Shown one piece after another: positions 44,641 through 57,479 of a stretch of 64,000 nt of DNA. Origin of the DNA: Pomacea canaliculata (lineage: Eukaryota > Mollusca > Gastropoda > Architaenioglossa > Ampullariidae); NCBI RefSeq assembly GCF_003073045.1, contig NC_037596.1, positions 9,979,950 through 10,043,949 on the forward strand, in the 5' to 3' direction. How positions within the stretch are numbered: the first letter of the stretch is position 1; each line of letters starts with the position of its first letter. A program made the translations under genes and the position numbers. Below the pieces are notes generated by a model. The model had not been told where the DNA came from. It saw only the letters and a program-made list of their open reading frames with translations, and searched no databases.

Positions 44641-45745
44641 TTGGTTTCAATCTTTCAAGCTAGGCAAACTTGTTATGAGGCTAGACTGAACGTTTGCAAA
44701 CTATCAAGGGCTGCATAAAGTCAATGATGACAGAATACATCAAAAAAGAGAAACAAATATTACCCAAACAAAGCAAAAATTGCACACTTAAGCTTTGAAC
44801 GCAATGCGTCTAAAACAAACAGCACCGCGTGTAACCATTACATTACAGAAACATTACTCACAAGACTGTCTAAGCTAACTTAATCGACTTATATCATTAC
44901 GGTTGTTTTGAGCCTTAATTTAATTTACCTGTCATCAGTTGTCAGCCTTGAGTTATCTTTGCATGTGTCAAGGCACGGAAGCTTCAAGAACACACTCGCA
45001 CCAGACAATGGCGCGTTCTTTCAAGATAACGATTGCCTGAGGCTGCCTATTTCATGTTAATTTCGTTATCGAGTGGCTCAGGACTTTACAGACAACGGCA
45101 CATATACTTATTTGTAAACAACCAGCCTCAACAGAGCGTTCTCAAGGCGACGAAAATCTAAACGATGTATGCAATGTTCACATCCGGGGCACTCCCCACG
45201 AACAGCCTCAGCATAGACACGTCTTGAGATCAAAGATGGAGATTTTACGCTCCTTGCACTCTCTCCTACTGTTTAGAATTAAGGTTCAATAATCTGTCTC
45301 ATAACAGCTCTAGAAATCATTGTGTACGTTACTCACAGTTCAACATCCCAATATCTTAGCGTTGTCACCCTTCGCATCTTCAACCAGCTAGAATCCAAAT
45401 AACACATTACACTTCACATAGAATCAGTTGATCTTTCCCCCATGGGGGGAATCGGGGTGGAAAAGAAACTCTTTGGTCGCTCTGCGTAACTCAGCTGTTG
45501 ATGACACGCGAAGGCACTACACACTGCCTTGTCGGTGAGGAGGTTACCGGGGTCACAGCAGAGGTGGACTGGCCTATTCACAAATCCTCGATAGGCCAGT
45601 CGGTCTATCTAGTACAGTTAGCCCACGTGCTGCTGGGTGTTGGACCGAAGGTGGTCAAGGACTGGTCCGAAGAGGCAATTTTAACCACGTAAAATGTTCG
45701 TAAAATTTTACTACTGTCACAAGAGAAGAAATTACCATCTCCTTC
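44641..45745. other. Spacer 3' of gene C
   Basis: No supported gene. A 64-aa plus-strand ORF (45498-45692) spans an inverted repeat and resembles nothing I recognise. Confidence 0.45.
45567..45601. repeat. 11-bp inverted repeat
   Basis: GACTGGCCTAT (45567-45577) and ATAGGCCAGTC (45591-45601) with a 13-nt loop. Significance unknown. Confidence 0.75.
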
Positions 45746-45840
45746 CTAATCATGAAAGAAGTTGAATGACAAGAAAACTGGAAGAAGCAATGCCGCAGTC
45801 GTATAAATCATATGTGCACTTGGCGCTTGGTTATCAGCTT
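45746..45840 (-). CDS. Gene C exon 3: C-terminal anchor signal
   Basis: Acceptor tctcacag, phase 1, 30 codons and TAG. Hydrophobic C-terminus without basic tail. Confidence 0.7.
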
Positions 45841-48406
45841 CTGTGAGAGAACATTAAAGTATCAGACAAATAACTTAATAGTGCATACAAGGACATATTT
45901 ATACAACTACTTTATGTTGTCCGTTTCACTCAAAACAAACGTGCATACATGCTACTATACAAGTTTATTCTAAAAGACGTAGCATATAGATACCTACATT
46001 ATTTCTATTACACACACACAGTCAAACAAACTGAAGGAACCTGTGGCACTTACCAAAGCTACTAATGTTGCAGCCAACGATGTCGTTTGTGTTTGATGCA
46101 GTTATACAATATTTGCATTCCACGACTGCTCCCAGATCCCTCGAAGTAGCATTGAATAAAAACGTGTAAGTAAAAATGTTATCCGATTTAACACACCAAC
46201 AAGGATTAGAGGACGTGTTTTGCGATGTACTACAACCAGAAGCTGCTGGTGGTGGTGCATAGCAAAGCTTAGTATCTCCCTTTTCAAAGGTCACATTCTT
46301 CTGCAAGGAGTCACATGCTGCATTGTTAACTGCTGTTGTGTTGATCTTGCAGGTGATCTTGTTCAAGCCTTGATGAAATTTTGGACAAATATATTCCATT
46401 CCTATAGGCACCACTGAAACAATACATAGAGAGAGAAAATTAAATACATTAACAATCATGAACATTTGTTGTATATTGTTTTTATTAAAATTTAGAAATT
46501 CGTGCAGTACAACAAACAGTGTGACAAAGCCAGAACTATGACGAGAGACTGCTCGTTTAAAGGTGGCTGCAGGTACAAATTTGTTTACAAATTTTAATGT
46601 CATGTGTAAACAGACAAAATTAACTCTGTGCATTGAGGCATCTTCAAGCAAATTAACTATGTTCTTAGCGCCTTAAGTGCAGCAATAAAATCCTATTAAA
46701 ATGTATATTTTGAGCAGCTACCTAATTTGCCATTTACCTAACTCTAGGGATGATATGTAGTAAATCAAGTTTCACGTTTGAAAGGATATTGACCGTCGAC
46801 ACAACTTTAGCCCGAGTACTCATAAGCCATATAAGCGAAATGAAAGGGCTATAACCTTGTCAAGGTTTCCTAATCGCTTTTACACAGTTGTGTCCCTAAT
46901 GATGTAGGTGAAGCCGATGTCAAAGAAATATCTCTCGTCATTTAAACAAACTTGGCTTCTTGAATCCACTGCAGTAGAACGCAATAACTTCTGAACCCTA
47001 TGTATGATCAGCGCAGTGGCTTGCTCTTATGGATATGTGATAATTATAATTCTGCCACAATGTTCAAAGTATCATCTCTTCCCAGTTCGTACACTAAAAT
47101 CTTTGAGTTCCTTTATTCAATATTCAGTAAATCAGCATATATTTAGCACACTGCCTTTTCTGTTACATCTCCCTGAATCGTTTTGTCGGCAGGTGAAGGA
47201 CGTTTACCAAAAACAAAAGAAAGAAACAGAAAGTAAGTCGCACATTTAGTGCAAGTCGATTATTGGTCTTTGAGAGTATTTTAATTCTACAGAGGCTTAT
47301 TTAATTAACGTATAGATCTTAGTGATAACCTACTCACAAATTGCACCCAACAAGTCCTTTAAAAGGCCACTAAAAATTGACAAACAGTGTTTTGACTAAG
47401 TCCCTAACAGAAAAAAACGAAAACTGTTGAGAATCATGATGTTAATCGAAAGCTTAGTATATATTTACAGTTAAATTTTCTTTGATCTCATTTAAGAAAT
47501 GCACAAGTACTCAGATTTCGCATTATGGCAACCTTTGTACTGTACAGATGACAATTCGAAATCCAGTATTACAGACTTTTTTATACATAGATCTGTGCTT
47601 ATATGTTTTGGTTGCCTGTATACCGGCCCGTGAGGCCCTGTTCTGGTTTCACGATGCCACGTGCGTGAATTAAGGTCCATTACCAACTGTTTGATATCGG
47701 ACTAAAGAAACGTCTTCTTTTTTGACATTATGGAGGATCGTTTTATTTTGTTTTCGTTGTGTTTGAAAAATACTCAATCTCAATATGATATTCAGATTAT
47801 AGCTTATAAGCAGATGTTGTTTTTGTAAGCAATTTTATGTATGAACTGCTATGCTAACATGTCTGCCACGCAGAAGAAAGTTAGACATAATGATCTGACA
47901 ACCAGACAAGTTAGGACATCAGATTGAACACAATGGTGTATAGACGTGGTCGTCGATTTAGTCAATGTTCCAGTTGGCCGGCCCATAAGAACCAATTGAT
48001 TAAATGATTAGGCCACCTGCCCTAATATTGCAAGAACGATGATATATATATAATTAAATTATTCTTACTACATTACAACACTACAATGCCCTGAGAACTG
48101 TTTCCTCGTATAAACATCAGGGCTTCTGCTAAGGCTAAATTCTTTGGAGTCCCAGGGACCCCTTCTTCAGATTTTTAAGGGGTCCCTGTTCTTCGCCCAA
48201 TTTGAAGGGGACCCCATTGACGAAAATTGAAGGGGTCCTCCGAACTTTTAATGCGTACTGTACTCAATTTTTTGAGTAAGCAGAAGCCATGAACATCATT
48301 ATCTCGTTTTCAAGCATGTAGCGTATTGTTGGTTAAAATAGTTTGTTATGTAATTACTACCTGGCGGGAAGAAGCAGAAATACAGAAGCAGATGAAAAGT
48401 TGCCAT
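45746..48406 (-). CDS. Gene C: small one-Ig-like-domain protein, GPI-like anchor (3 exons)
   Basis: Joined minus-strand exons: 48406-48361, 46413-46054, 45840-45746, giving 166 aa. Signal peptide MATFHLLLYFCFFPP; one Cys-rich Ig-like domain homologous to gene D exon 2 (EYICPKFHQGLNK, CKINTTAVNNAAC, PCWC, VECKYC); and a last exon EADNQAPSAHMIYTTAALL ending in LPVFLSFNFFHD and a stop. The C-terminus is a hydrophobic stretch with no basic stop-transfer, preceded by small residues, which suits a GPI-attachment signal better than a TM segment. Expected to be an outer-leaflet or secreted relative of D and E. The exon 1 donor (gtagta) is weak, but exon length and phase match gene D exactly. A MITE lies in intron 1. 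Alternative: initiation just upstream of exon 2 at MFMIVNVFNFLSLCIVS, which also reads as a signal peptide. Confidence 0.75.
46054..46413 (-). CDS. Gene C exon 2: Cys-rich Ig-like domain
   Basis: Acceptor ttgtttcag, donor gtaagt, phases 1-1. Cysteine spacing matches gene D; several NxT/S sites (NTT, NVT, NTSS, NATS). Confidence 0.85.
46414..48119. other. Gene C intron 1
   Basis: No further exon or RNA seen. Short ORFs only. Confidence 0.5.
48121..48288. mobile_element. Foldback MITE in gene C intron 1
   Basis: Terminal inverted repeats GGCTTCTGCTAA and (reverse-complemented right end) GGCTTCTGCTTA; internal foldback CAGGGACCCCTT / AAGGGGTCCCTG and further GGGGTCC words. Similar sequence on both sides (ATAAACATCA left, ATGAACATCA right) suggests a target duplication of about 8 bp. 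Confidence 0.7.
48361..48406 (-). CDS. Gene C exon 1: signal peptide
   Basis: 46 nt, MATFHLLLYFCFFPP plus one base, phase 1, after aaaacaATG as in gene D. Confidence 0.65.
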
Positions 48407-48729
48407 TGTTTTGTGCAGATTAATTTTCCAAATACGCTGCGTTGGTATCAAAGTCCTGCCACGAGTCTTCTTTCAGTGTGTTCGCTGAATGGAGCAAATC
48501 GTTTGCATGTCTTTCATGGCGTGATGTAAACACATTCTACATTTTATTTTCCAAATATTGCGGTTGATGCTTCAAGACCTGTTTAAAAATGCCTTTGGTA
48601 AATTGTGTATCTTTTGATTCTTTAAAGTATAACCCTGTAACATAAGAACATAATATCAGTTTAAAGCCTACATATGTATGAATAGTTGTGCACTCATCTA
48701 AGAAACAGTTTCTGAACATAATATAGTTA

Positions 48730-51460
48730 ATACAGCCATAATTTAGTTATTCCCATCATAAGTTCAGTCTAGACGTCATAATTTGTCTTTACATACCAGT
48801 CGATAATCGAGTGAGAGCCGCCATCACCCAGCTTTGTCCGCCTTCTGTTGCTGTTAGAGTGATCCGGCCCTAGTCAGTTGTTCTTTCTCTCCTGCGGAGG
48901 GGAGTGCTCTCTCAGCATTATGCTTTGAAAGTATGCCATTCTGGATAAAAAAATGAAATATACATTATTTAAATACTTAACTATTATATGGTAAATAGTA
49001 TCTCACAATCTGATATTTCCCAACTGCTGGCATAGGGCGCACAACTGACCTGCCTGAAAATGCTTTGTAGAAAAACTAGTGATACCGGACACGTGGAATG
49101 TTAACATAAGAGGAGTGAACGTGTAAATATAATGAATGGTGTCGTTAGTACCAAGAAGTAATTTGGCAAGACATCTCAGCTTTCACATTCTCTTATCGAA
49201 GTCTAGTCTAAGGGGAGACTATACATGGTCTAGTGTGTCTCTAGTCAGAACGCTTTCACACGTATGTGAAAACAAACGACCAGCAGGTGTAAAACTAGCT
49301 GTAACTCTTAATATTATCAAAAGATTTGTACTTTACTACACAGAACCCGCTAAGGGCTGCTCAGACCCTGAGGCTACGTGTCCCAAGTGGTGGTGGTGGT
49401 GGTGGTGGTGGGGGGGGGGTTAGTGGTATTGTCACGTGTTTAATCGCTGTCTGCGTGAAGCCGCAGATTACTTGTCAACAAATCTCTCATTCGCTCTTCC
49501 CTCAGCAATGCGAATCTAGTCATACAGAACTGGTTAATGAAAACCTCTTAGGTGAGCACCTGTACCTGTCTACTCTCTCTATCTCTTTCTATCTGTGTGT
49601 TTGTTTGCGATCGTTGTTTAACATGTGTGTGTGTGTGCCCGAGTGACAAAACGTGTCTGCAGACAGTGACTGTTAATCGTTACCTGAGGCAGTATATATA
49701 TATAAAAGCCTTGTCACCCGATCAAACGTATTGACGTAGCGCTCACGCCATGTGTCACCGAAATGTCACGACGTGTAGGCGAGTCTGCTTCACATCTACA
49801 CACTGAGGTACCCTGCTACAAGGTACTCATGTTGCAGTGTGTCATAACGACCTGAGATACTAATTGTGACATGACACAATAGTAAATATTTTGTCCTCGA
49901 ATCAAGAACTCGTCATTTAGCTAGACATACATTTCTTAGGAACCGAAGATTCAGTGGTCTATAATTAGCGCAGTGAAACACCGAGTGACTAATATATTGA
50001 CATGCTTACCTGCGAGAAATTGATTAAAACTATATTTACTCACTCGCTGTTTTCCTTAAAGTAACTGGATTTTTCTCTCTTTTCCCTAATTCAAAAATTT
50101 TGACTTCTCAATTTCATATGGTCAGCTACCACACACTAGGTGATCATTTTCGAAAAATACATTGGCAAAAGCTTTCAACTTCATGGTTATCTCGCTCACC
50201 ACAGTTGAAATCTGTGATTAAATAATCAACGGTACTCACAAAATGACAACAAAAATCGAACGGAATTCCGAGTGCTTGCATAAGCCCGTGAATCTAGGTT
50301 TCATTTACACTCCTCTCCCTCTAACCCTGACTCGCACACCGCATTACGCAGCAGTACTCCAGCGCCATGTTTAATTCCACAAGGAGGCGAGATATGTGAC
50401 CTGTCAGGGAGTTCATAAACCACCACAAGGTGATCATGATCCATACTTCGATTTGCTGCCGACAGTTGTAGTTTGTGTACCTGCAAAAGGCCTTGCATCG
50501 CTGTTTGGTCATGCCAATTGCTCCACATTTTCCTCGCCAGATGATACACTTTCACAGTTTATAGGCGTCTTACTCCCTTTACGGTCTGTCATGTAATGTA
50601 CGGCGTGTATCTTATTTCACCAACCCTACCCACAATCGATCATGTATAACCTACCCAATTTTTGAAGAAGATTTATACAATTGAGGCCTGGTTATGTATA
50701 TATCATCGCGTTGTAGAATCGTATACAATAATTCTATACATCAAATGTCTCTATCTTGAAGAATTCCTTCTGCAAAATCTAAAACTTGTCTTATTATTTA
50801 TTTAAACACTTTAAAAACGTCTGATGCGCTATAACTGGGTGGTTGATGCAAAACATTTTCTGTCTTCATAAAAATAACACCTGCCTGCTTCACGTCACCA
50901 CTATAAAAACTTGTAACACAACTAAACTGAACCCTTAAAATATTTTTTAAACTTTATTTCTTTAAAATATGTATTTGATTGCTCATTGTCGACAGACGGA
51001 GAAATGCTGGATAACCGCTGCTAGCATTTTGCAACAAGAATCCTGGATTACCTCTCTTGTTAAGAGACCCATTGTAAAATCCTGAATTTCGCAGGACTTC
51101 AAACAAAGAAACCTGTGATGTTTAGCATCTGAGGCTGGGAACTAGCCGGCTAGGCAAAAGCTTTCAGCAGATGACATTAACATCGTATGTTGATGTAAAG
51201 ATTTCTCCCCCATGTTGTGTTATTCAATGACCTCAAGGAAAGTGAAATCGACGTAACCATGGTGAGAGGTAAACACCTGCAAACGTTTGATCACTCAGCC
51301 CATACACCCGATTGTTTCGGTGCTAACATAACTGGTGGCTGTTCATCAATACCGACCAGTCCTCATGTTGGCAGGGGTCATTCGAGTTCATCTTTGCGTA
51401 GTTTGCTGATTTCACTTCAGTACACCAAGTGTTTTGTCTGTTTATGACTATTTTCACAAG
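48730..51460. repeat. Diverged copy 3 of the repeat and its right flank
   Basis: Alignable by eye with 31430-34640: shared landmarks include GTGAGAnCCGCCAT, CTGCGTGAAGCC, the GCAGTGnGTCATnACGA block, the TCGATTTGCTGC...GTACCTGCAA block and the GAAATCGACGTAACCATG block. Identity is patchy, well below that between copies 1 and 2. A (GGT)n run lies at 49388-49411. No gene within. Confidence 0.7.
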
Positions 51461-52139
51461 TCCCTCCATATCTGCCGTTCGTTCTTTACCTTATTTGCGT
51501 AATTAAAAAAATCCTCAGCCAACTCGACCAGGTTGATATAATCAAACTTTCTACATTAATAATGTACTCTATCCTCTGATTACTGAAATTTCTGAGGTCT
51601 CAACCTCATCCAGCGACTAAGGTTATAGCACAGCAAAGCAGCCGACAATAAACATGTTCCACATGAAAAAAGCGCGCGTTGAAGACAAGACTTGATCCCC
51701 ATCATGTAGTGCTTAAACGGTGTTTCTGTGGAAGCTACACAAACACAGTTAAGAGATTGCATATGAACAGATTATTTTTTTCATCCCAGTTTTCTGCATT
51801 ATCTCTCCAGTGCGTAGTATCTATCTCAATGACAAAGGGTAAAAAGTTACGACTACATTGTTAATGAAGTATGTAAGTCAAGTTTAACCAGATAAAGTCG
51901 AAGAGATTTCAGTAGCTACTTACCTGTAGGCCGCGTGTGTTTCACAATACATAGAAATTGCGACGCATTAGCCATGTTTATAATTGTTAGTTTTCTAACT
52001 GTGCCACTGCCACAGGATGCAGTGTAATGGGGGAAACAGAAGATACTGTGTTGACAGCTGACATGGATTTGTTTGTCGCTCAAAGAAGTAAGTTAAACTG
52101 ATTATATACGTAAGAGCTTTTATCAAGCTCATTTCTGCA

Positions 52140-52350
52140 CTGAATGGTGGCACATGCTATATTTCTACTTATATCACACAATGATCTCAAGGTGTAGGTA
52201 ATCGATGTAACCATGGGTGGAAGTAAACATAGTGCAGTGATATTAAAACTCATACAAATTATTGTTCACTCAGCCAATGTGCCCGGATGTTTCGATACTA
52301 AAAAGCTGGTGGCTGTTCATCAATACCGACCAAGTTCACAGTTGTCATCT
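52140..52350. repeat. Extra partial copy of the repeat flank
   Basis: Repeats the block seen at 34430-34610 and 51200-51360 (ATCGATGTAACCATGG..., then GGTGGCTGTTCATCAATACC). Confidence 0.65.
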
Positions 52351-53039
52351 CTACCACTCTGCCTTCCACCTGACCATGACACGCACCACTGACTCAATCG
52401 AAAGGGCCGCTGGTACCAAATCACCATGAAGGAAAATGAGGTACATCAGGACACACACATACACAGTTTGTGATTACATGGTATGCATATACTTCATAAT
52501 GTAAATAATGTGTAAGGAGGAAAAAGGTGCTTAACAGGTGATAAGAAAGACAACATATGCTATCAACGTACGGGAAGAGTGTAATCTCTCGAAAGAGGGA
52601 AGGAGGACACTTTCAGTCTTTTTTATCACAATATTTGCAGGTGTACTATCAGTTGAATAATAGGCAGTGGACTTTAATTTCTTAAATTTGATCATTTTAC
52701 ATATTATAAGAGTTCATTCATAATGCGGCGAGGGTGATCACGGAACTTACTTTCCTTTTGTCTTTAGTATTATAGGCTCGTAAGTTCAATTTGTTCTTCT
52801 TGCTAGTCTACAACATGTAGCCGTTGGTACATATCACGCAAGTACAGTCTTTACACACAAGAACAAGCTTGTATATAATTAGATTAATATTTCTTTATGC
52901 TAGACTACAAAATTTAACGTATGCCAATCGCTCCTCCCCCTTCAACCTAAACTAACTAAATATAAAAAGTTTGTTTGTGTGTGTGTGAGAGAGAGAGCTA
53001 TGCCATCAAAGGGGACATTGAGACTTTGTCAAATAAGGC

Positions 53040-53450
53040 CTGGCGAGAGTAGGGGATGGGGACAAGTGGGTCTGGTGTACCCGGGTACGTGGTTGTAAAG
53101 GAGGCCCGGCCTTGGACAGTAGATTTTTTTTCCTTCTTCCTTTCCTTGTCTTTTTCTTTTAAAGAAAGGTTGACATAGAATTCAACACTCAGATTTTCTT
53201 TCTTTTGAGCGGGGTACTACAACTTTGATCGTTTAATGTCATTTTCTTCCCATTTGCTAACCACTCACGTCAGCAGGGCCACCGAGAGCACGGGTCAGAG
53301 GTCTCTCCGGGCCCTTGTAATTGTAATCATAAATAATTTGCCCAGTATTATGTTTACAATTCGATTGTCGATATCTACATTTCATTCAGTAACGTAATAT
53401 AGACTGTAAACATTAGAAAAAAAAAACCGCTAGGATGTACATCACTGCTT
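53040..53450 (+). repeat. Dispersed repeat, plus-oriented copy
   Basis: Contains GTACCCGGGTACG, GGCCCGGCCTTGG with a T-rich tract, then CCCTTGTAATTGTAATC and AATATAGACTG-AAACATTA. The same modules appear in reverse orientation at 54890-55335 but in a different relative order. Confidence 0.6.
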
Positions 53451-54889
53451 AAACATTGGATAATACAGTGGAAATGGATTGTTCTTGTTGGCCGAGACCC
53501 CATCAGTCGCTATCCCCTAAAATACTGGCTCAGTTTTAAAAGACAAAGAAAATGTTTTAAAGACTCATTAAAAGCAGTAACTGTTGTTAAATTTGATATT
53601 TAAGTTGATCAAAAGGAGAGTGTTTTGTAACAATGACAAAAATATATATGTATGACATATTTTGGCTGAATTGTTATTTTAAAAAAGTTATGCAGTTCCA
53701 ATACTGTAATTTTATCTGCTGACTAAGGACTGTAATGCTATATTCGTGAGCTTTTCTCACAACTTCATTTTTAGTCAATTTGACACGCTTGCTGGTCACT
53801 CAGAAGAGTGCGGGGAGAAAAGAATGTTAAACTTAGTGTATGTGCCAATCTCTAAGGTCCGACCGTCCAAGCTTTCTTTGGTACAAGGACTCGAGCAAAA
53901 GGGAAGGGACTCATCTAAATAGCTCATAAAGATGTCGGTCTTTACCTCCAAACCCCGAACATTTAGTTCCCATGAAATCCCATCCCGTCGAATCTTCCAG
54001 AAACTATCCCCCCACTTCCCTTCTTGTCAGGGGTGCAGCAACAATGCATTCCGGCCCATGGGTGGAAGTTGCTGTCACTGGTCTCTAAACCATAACAGGG
54101 CCATCATAGTCTGTCTGTACCTGGATTGGGGGTGTCAAGAAAAGAAGCAGTTTAATAAAAACCTATACAAACTAAGTTAACATTCGTGTCATAGCACAGC
54201 TATAAACTTCTCCTCCTCCCTTCTTCATTGTGAAACAAATACGGATTACACGAAGCACCTTAAAAACGACAAATATAAGCATGTGATTATTCGAAAAACA
54301 AATGTCACAGCCACCACAAAAGCTATAGACAGCAGCATAACTGACAGCTTCCTTAAATACAACTAGCTCGCGATAAGAATGATTCCGAGGTGGCTTTTGG
54401 GGACATATGGGGAGTAGAGATTATCTCCCTACCCGGGTGGTGCTTGGGCGAAGAGCAGAATAAGGTGAGAGACTAGAACGAAAGATAACGACCTGCTGGT
54501 CGATGTCTTATTGCACGGTGATGCTGGTACATCGCCAGTGGAAGGTGGCCGTCTGATCGTCCCTTTTAAGGTGTCACCTTCCTGGTAGCATTAACTTTCC
54601 TCCCACACATCCGACCCCCGCATGGACACCTTCTCTACTTAAACTTAAATTATCTTTTTCATGGTAACCTCCTCTTTTTCATCCTTCTCCCAATATACTT
54701 GTTTGTTTAGTGTTGGAGAAACTAGAAGAGAACGTTTCACTGTGTAGTTAAGTAACTACGAAAAAAGCACCCTTGACCTCTTGCTTAGAAGTTGCAGAGA
54801 CGGGCGGGTCCCCATCCTCTCCGTTAATAGAGTGGCCAATCGTCAGTAGCATTGGAAATTGTATACTGGACACTTATATAGATTTGAAA

Positions 54890-55335
54890 CTCAGCATCTG
54901 CATGTATAATGCTCGGGTGTTCCTTCTTCGCTGTGAAGGGGACCCGGCCTTGATCAGTGGATTTTTTTCCTTCATCTTTCCCTTTTCTTTCTCTTTCAAA
55001 GATAGAAGGAAAAATCCACTCACCAAGGCAGGACCCCCTTCTCAGCCGCGGACCCGGGTACAGCAGACACCCCCCTCTCCCCATTCTCCCCTCCCTCTCG
55101 TCAGACCTGCTCACGTGAAAACAACTCTATATTCAGGTAGTGATGTAGATCCGAGCTCACTTGTCTTAATGTTTGCAGTCTATATTACATTACTGAAGGA
55201 AATGTAGATATTGACAATGGAATAGTAAGTATATTATTATACACTGGGAAAATAATTTACGATTACAATTACAAGGGGCCTGGAGATATCGCGATCTACC
55301 CCGGGACCCTTGCTGGTTCTCGACGACCCTGGCCA
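54890..55335 (-). repeat. Dispersed repeat, inverted copy with foldback
   Basis: Reverse complement matches 53040-53450 in modules. Within it, CCTTGATCAGTGGATTTTT (about 54951) and AAAAATCCACTCACCAAGG (about 55011) form an imperfect foldback. Confidence 0.6.
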
Positions 55336-57479
55336 CCTGTACTAACGGCGATAGTCTACACACATATGGGATTGCGCACACACACAGTCACACATGCATA
55401 CACACTTGCATACCATCGGTAGCGCGCACACACACACACACATGCGAATTATAAGTGTTAAGCGTTAATTTCAGCCGAACATAGATGCTAGCTCCATTGA
55501 CTTTAAATCACCGACTGACAAATAACTAATTAGCCGACGCCAACTGTTGCCACGTTAAAACAACTGATGAAAAACGCACATTAGGAGTGGCTTATCATGG
55601 TTTTGCGTCTAGTGACTAAAATATTAGACCACGGGGTGCATAACAGACAAATAAAGTTAAGACACTGACATGTCCCATCTGAAATATGTTTTGTTTAAAG
55701 TGAAAAGCGCTATGTCATTTGACAAATTTTCACTTGCGTTTTTCTGGAAATGATTCTAAGACTATAAATGTGTTAGTGTATATAGATAGATATGAGCAGT
55801 ATTATCTGTTTTATATGCATCAACGTTCCCATATATTCACCGATCATACAGCTGACATATCTACTTTCTGACTGAACATGTGGAAGTCAAAGTGTTGTAC
55901 CTAGTACCGTCTCATAAGATACTTAAAAATTGTATTTTAATGACTAGTAACGGCTTTCTATTATTACTAATGTAATCAGGTAGTGTGTGGTAGAGGCACG
56001 TATGAACAGGTCAGTATATACAAATGACTGGTAGGTGAAGGGTAAGGGGTGGGGGTTGGGTAGTGTTGATTGAAGTGAAAAGCTGATTTGTAGTTGGCAT
56101 AAAATATTTTGACATTTAATTCTAGTTCTTGTGGGTGAGGAATTCGAGAACACAATAAGGATGTACATGCAGATGTGAGGAAATATCTTCTTGGACTGAG
56201 TTTTACCTAGACAAAAAGAAGTTAAACTGTACACCTCAGAAGACGTGATATAAAGACATAAACTTAATAACTACAAATGTGGGAGAGGGAGGGGGTGGTG
56301 GTGGATGTGGAGTGAGTCAGTTGCAGACGCAGCTCTGTGTGTGTGAGAGAGAGAGAGAGAGACCATATACATTAATATACAAAAACTAGGGCCATGTTTT
56401 GGAGTAAGTTGTAAAGCATGAGGTTGAAATGGAAAGCTGTTTTGTAGTCGTTTGTAGTTGGTCAAAATAGTTTGGCATTTAAGAAAAATTCTAGGATCAG
56501 GTACACTCATGAAGGCACACACACACACATACACAAACACATCAACACACACACAGAGTGCAACGAATGTACCCTCCACTATGCTCTCAAAACATCCACC
56601 ACAAGACATGCAGTAATTAGAAATAACAATGATAACAATTTTTTTTAAATACGCTACTAGCGTTCTTTTTTGTTAACTTTATGGTATTGCGCAACCGTAA
56701 AGTACTGACTGCAGCAAATACCTGTCGTGTGAATATTCATGCCCGCCAACGTCAGCTGAATCAATGATATTAATAGTGATGTTAAGGCTGACTGCAAACT
56801 GTATTGTCGAGACACACCCAGTCCCGAGACCGACTGAATGGCATACAGACCGGATTTGTAGTTGTTTACTGACTGGTGTACGCAATGGTGCAGACATACT
56901 CACAGGACTATTGTGTGGGTTATTTTCTTGAAGCCACGTAAGTAAAACAAAACATGGAAATGACGGAATGTTGACGATCATTTTTAAGCTGGTTTTAATG
57001 ATTATACACTGCGTGCGGACAAGTTCTTACCTGATATTTAAAAAAAGCACGGGCATTAATAATGCATTTAGCTTTGTTGGAGATCAGGAATAAAAGGTAG
57101 GAGGATGGCGCTGAAGAAACACTATCTGCGAGAAAATAGCGGAAGCGCACTTTAGTCTATCAAAAGGTTGGTAAAAATTTGTGGAACAATTAAGTATTTT
57201 GATCAGTGACTGAAAGTAACTTGTGCTTTGTCCCTCTTGACTGATCGCGATTGTAATGTGGAGACAATGCATTAAACCAGAACAAAATTTAAGCTCCTCA
57301 AAATAACTGTTTGGATGTAAAACGTTTTACTCACCTTTAGGAACTGTCACAAAAACATTTTGTCGGACTTTGGTAAGGCTCCAAGATAAATGAATCATTT
57401 TAGTTTGCTCAAAACGTCCACAAGCCAAAGCAAATGACTTGATAAGATGGAAGTTGCAACGGTTACCACGAACTAACAT

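Larger units (their letters stand above)
52351..57469. other. Gene-poor stretch
   Basis: No supported gene on either strand; no Ig exon relics were found although this is where a third receptor gene would be expected. It holds inverted copies of a small repeat (next entries), CA/GA microsatellites (about 52976-52997, 55376-55441, 56333-56362, 56516-56556) and two diverged direct repeats (about 56070-56130 and 56420-56500). Confidence 0.55.

Noticed and set aside
50301-50555. 84-aa minus-strand ORF with some conservation in 33000-33290
   Set aside because: The matching frame is broken by stops in the other copy; the similarity is explained by the repeat.
51911-51980. Minus-strand exon-like sequence MANASQFLCIVKHTRPT with a gtaagt donor, a possible first exon of a third receptor
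   Set aside because: Phase and donor fit, but it is not hydrophobic enough for a signal peptide and no downstream Ig exon follows on that strand.
54773-55207. 144-aa ORF and its antisense partner
   Set aside because: It lies over the foldback repeat and has low-complexity Pro/Ser and Phe runs.
56271-56981. Two minus-strand ORFs of 112 and 100 aa, the second with a hydrophobic start
   Set aside because: The first spans CA microsatellites and a diverged direct repeat. The second has no donor in a phase that fits the receptor families.
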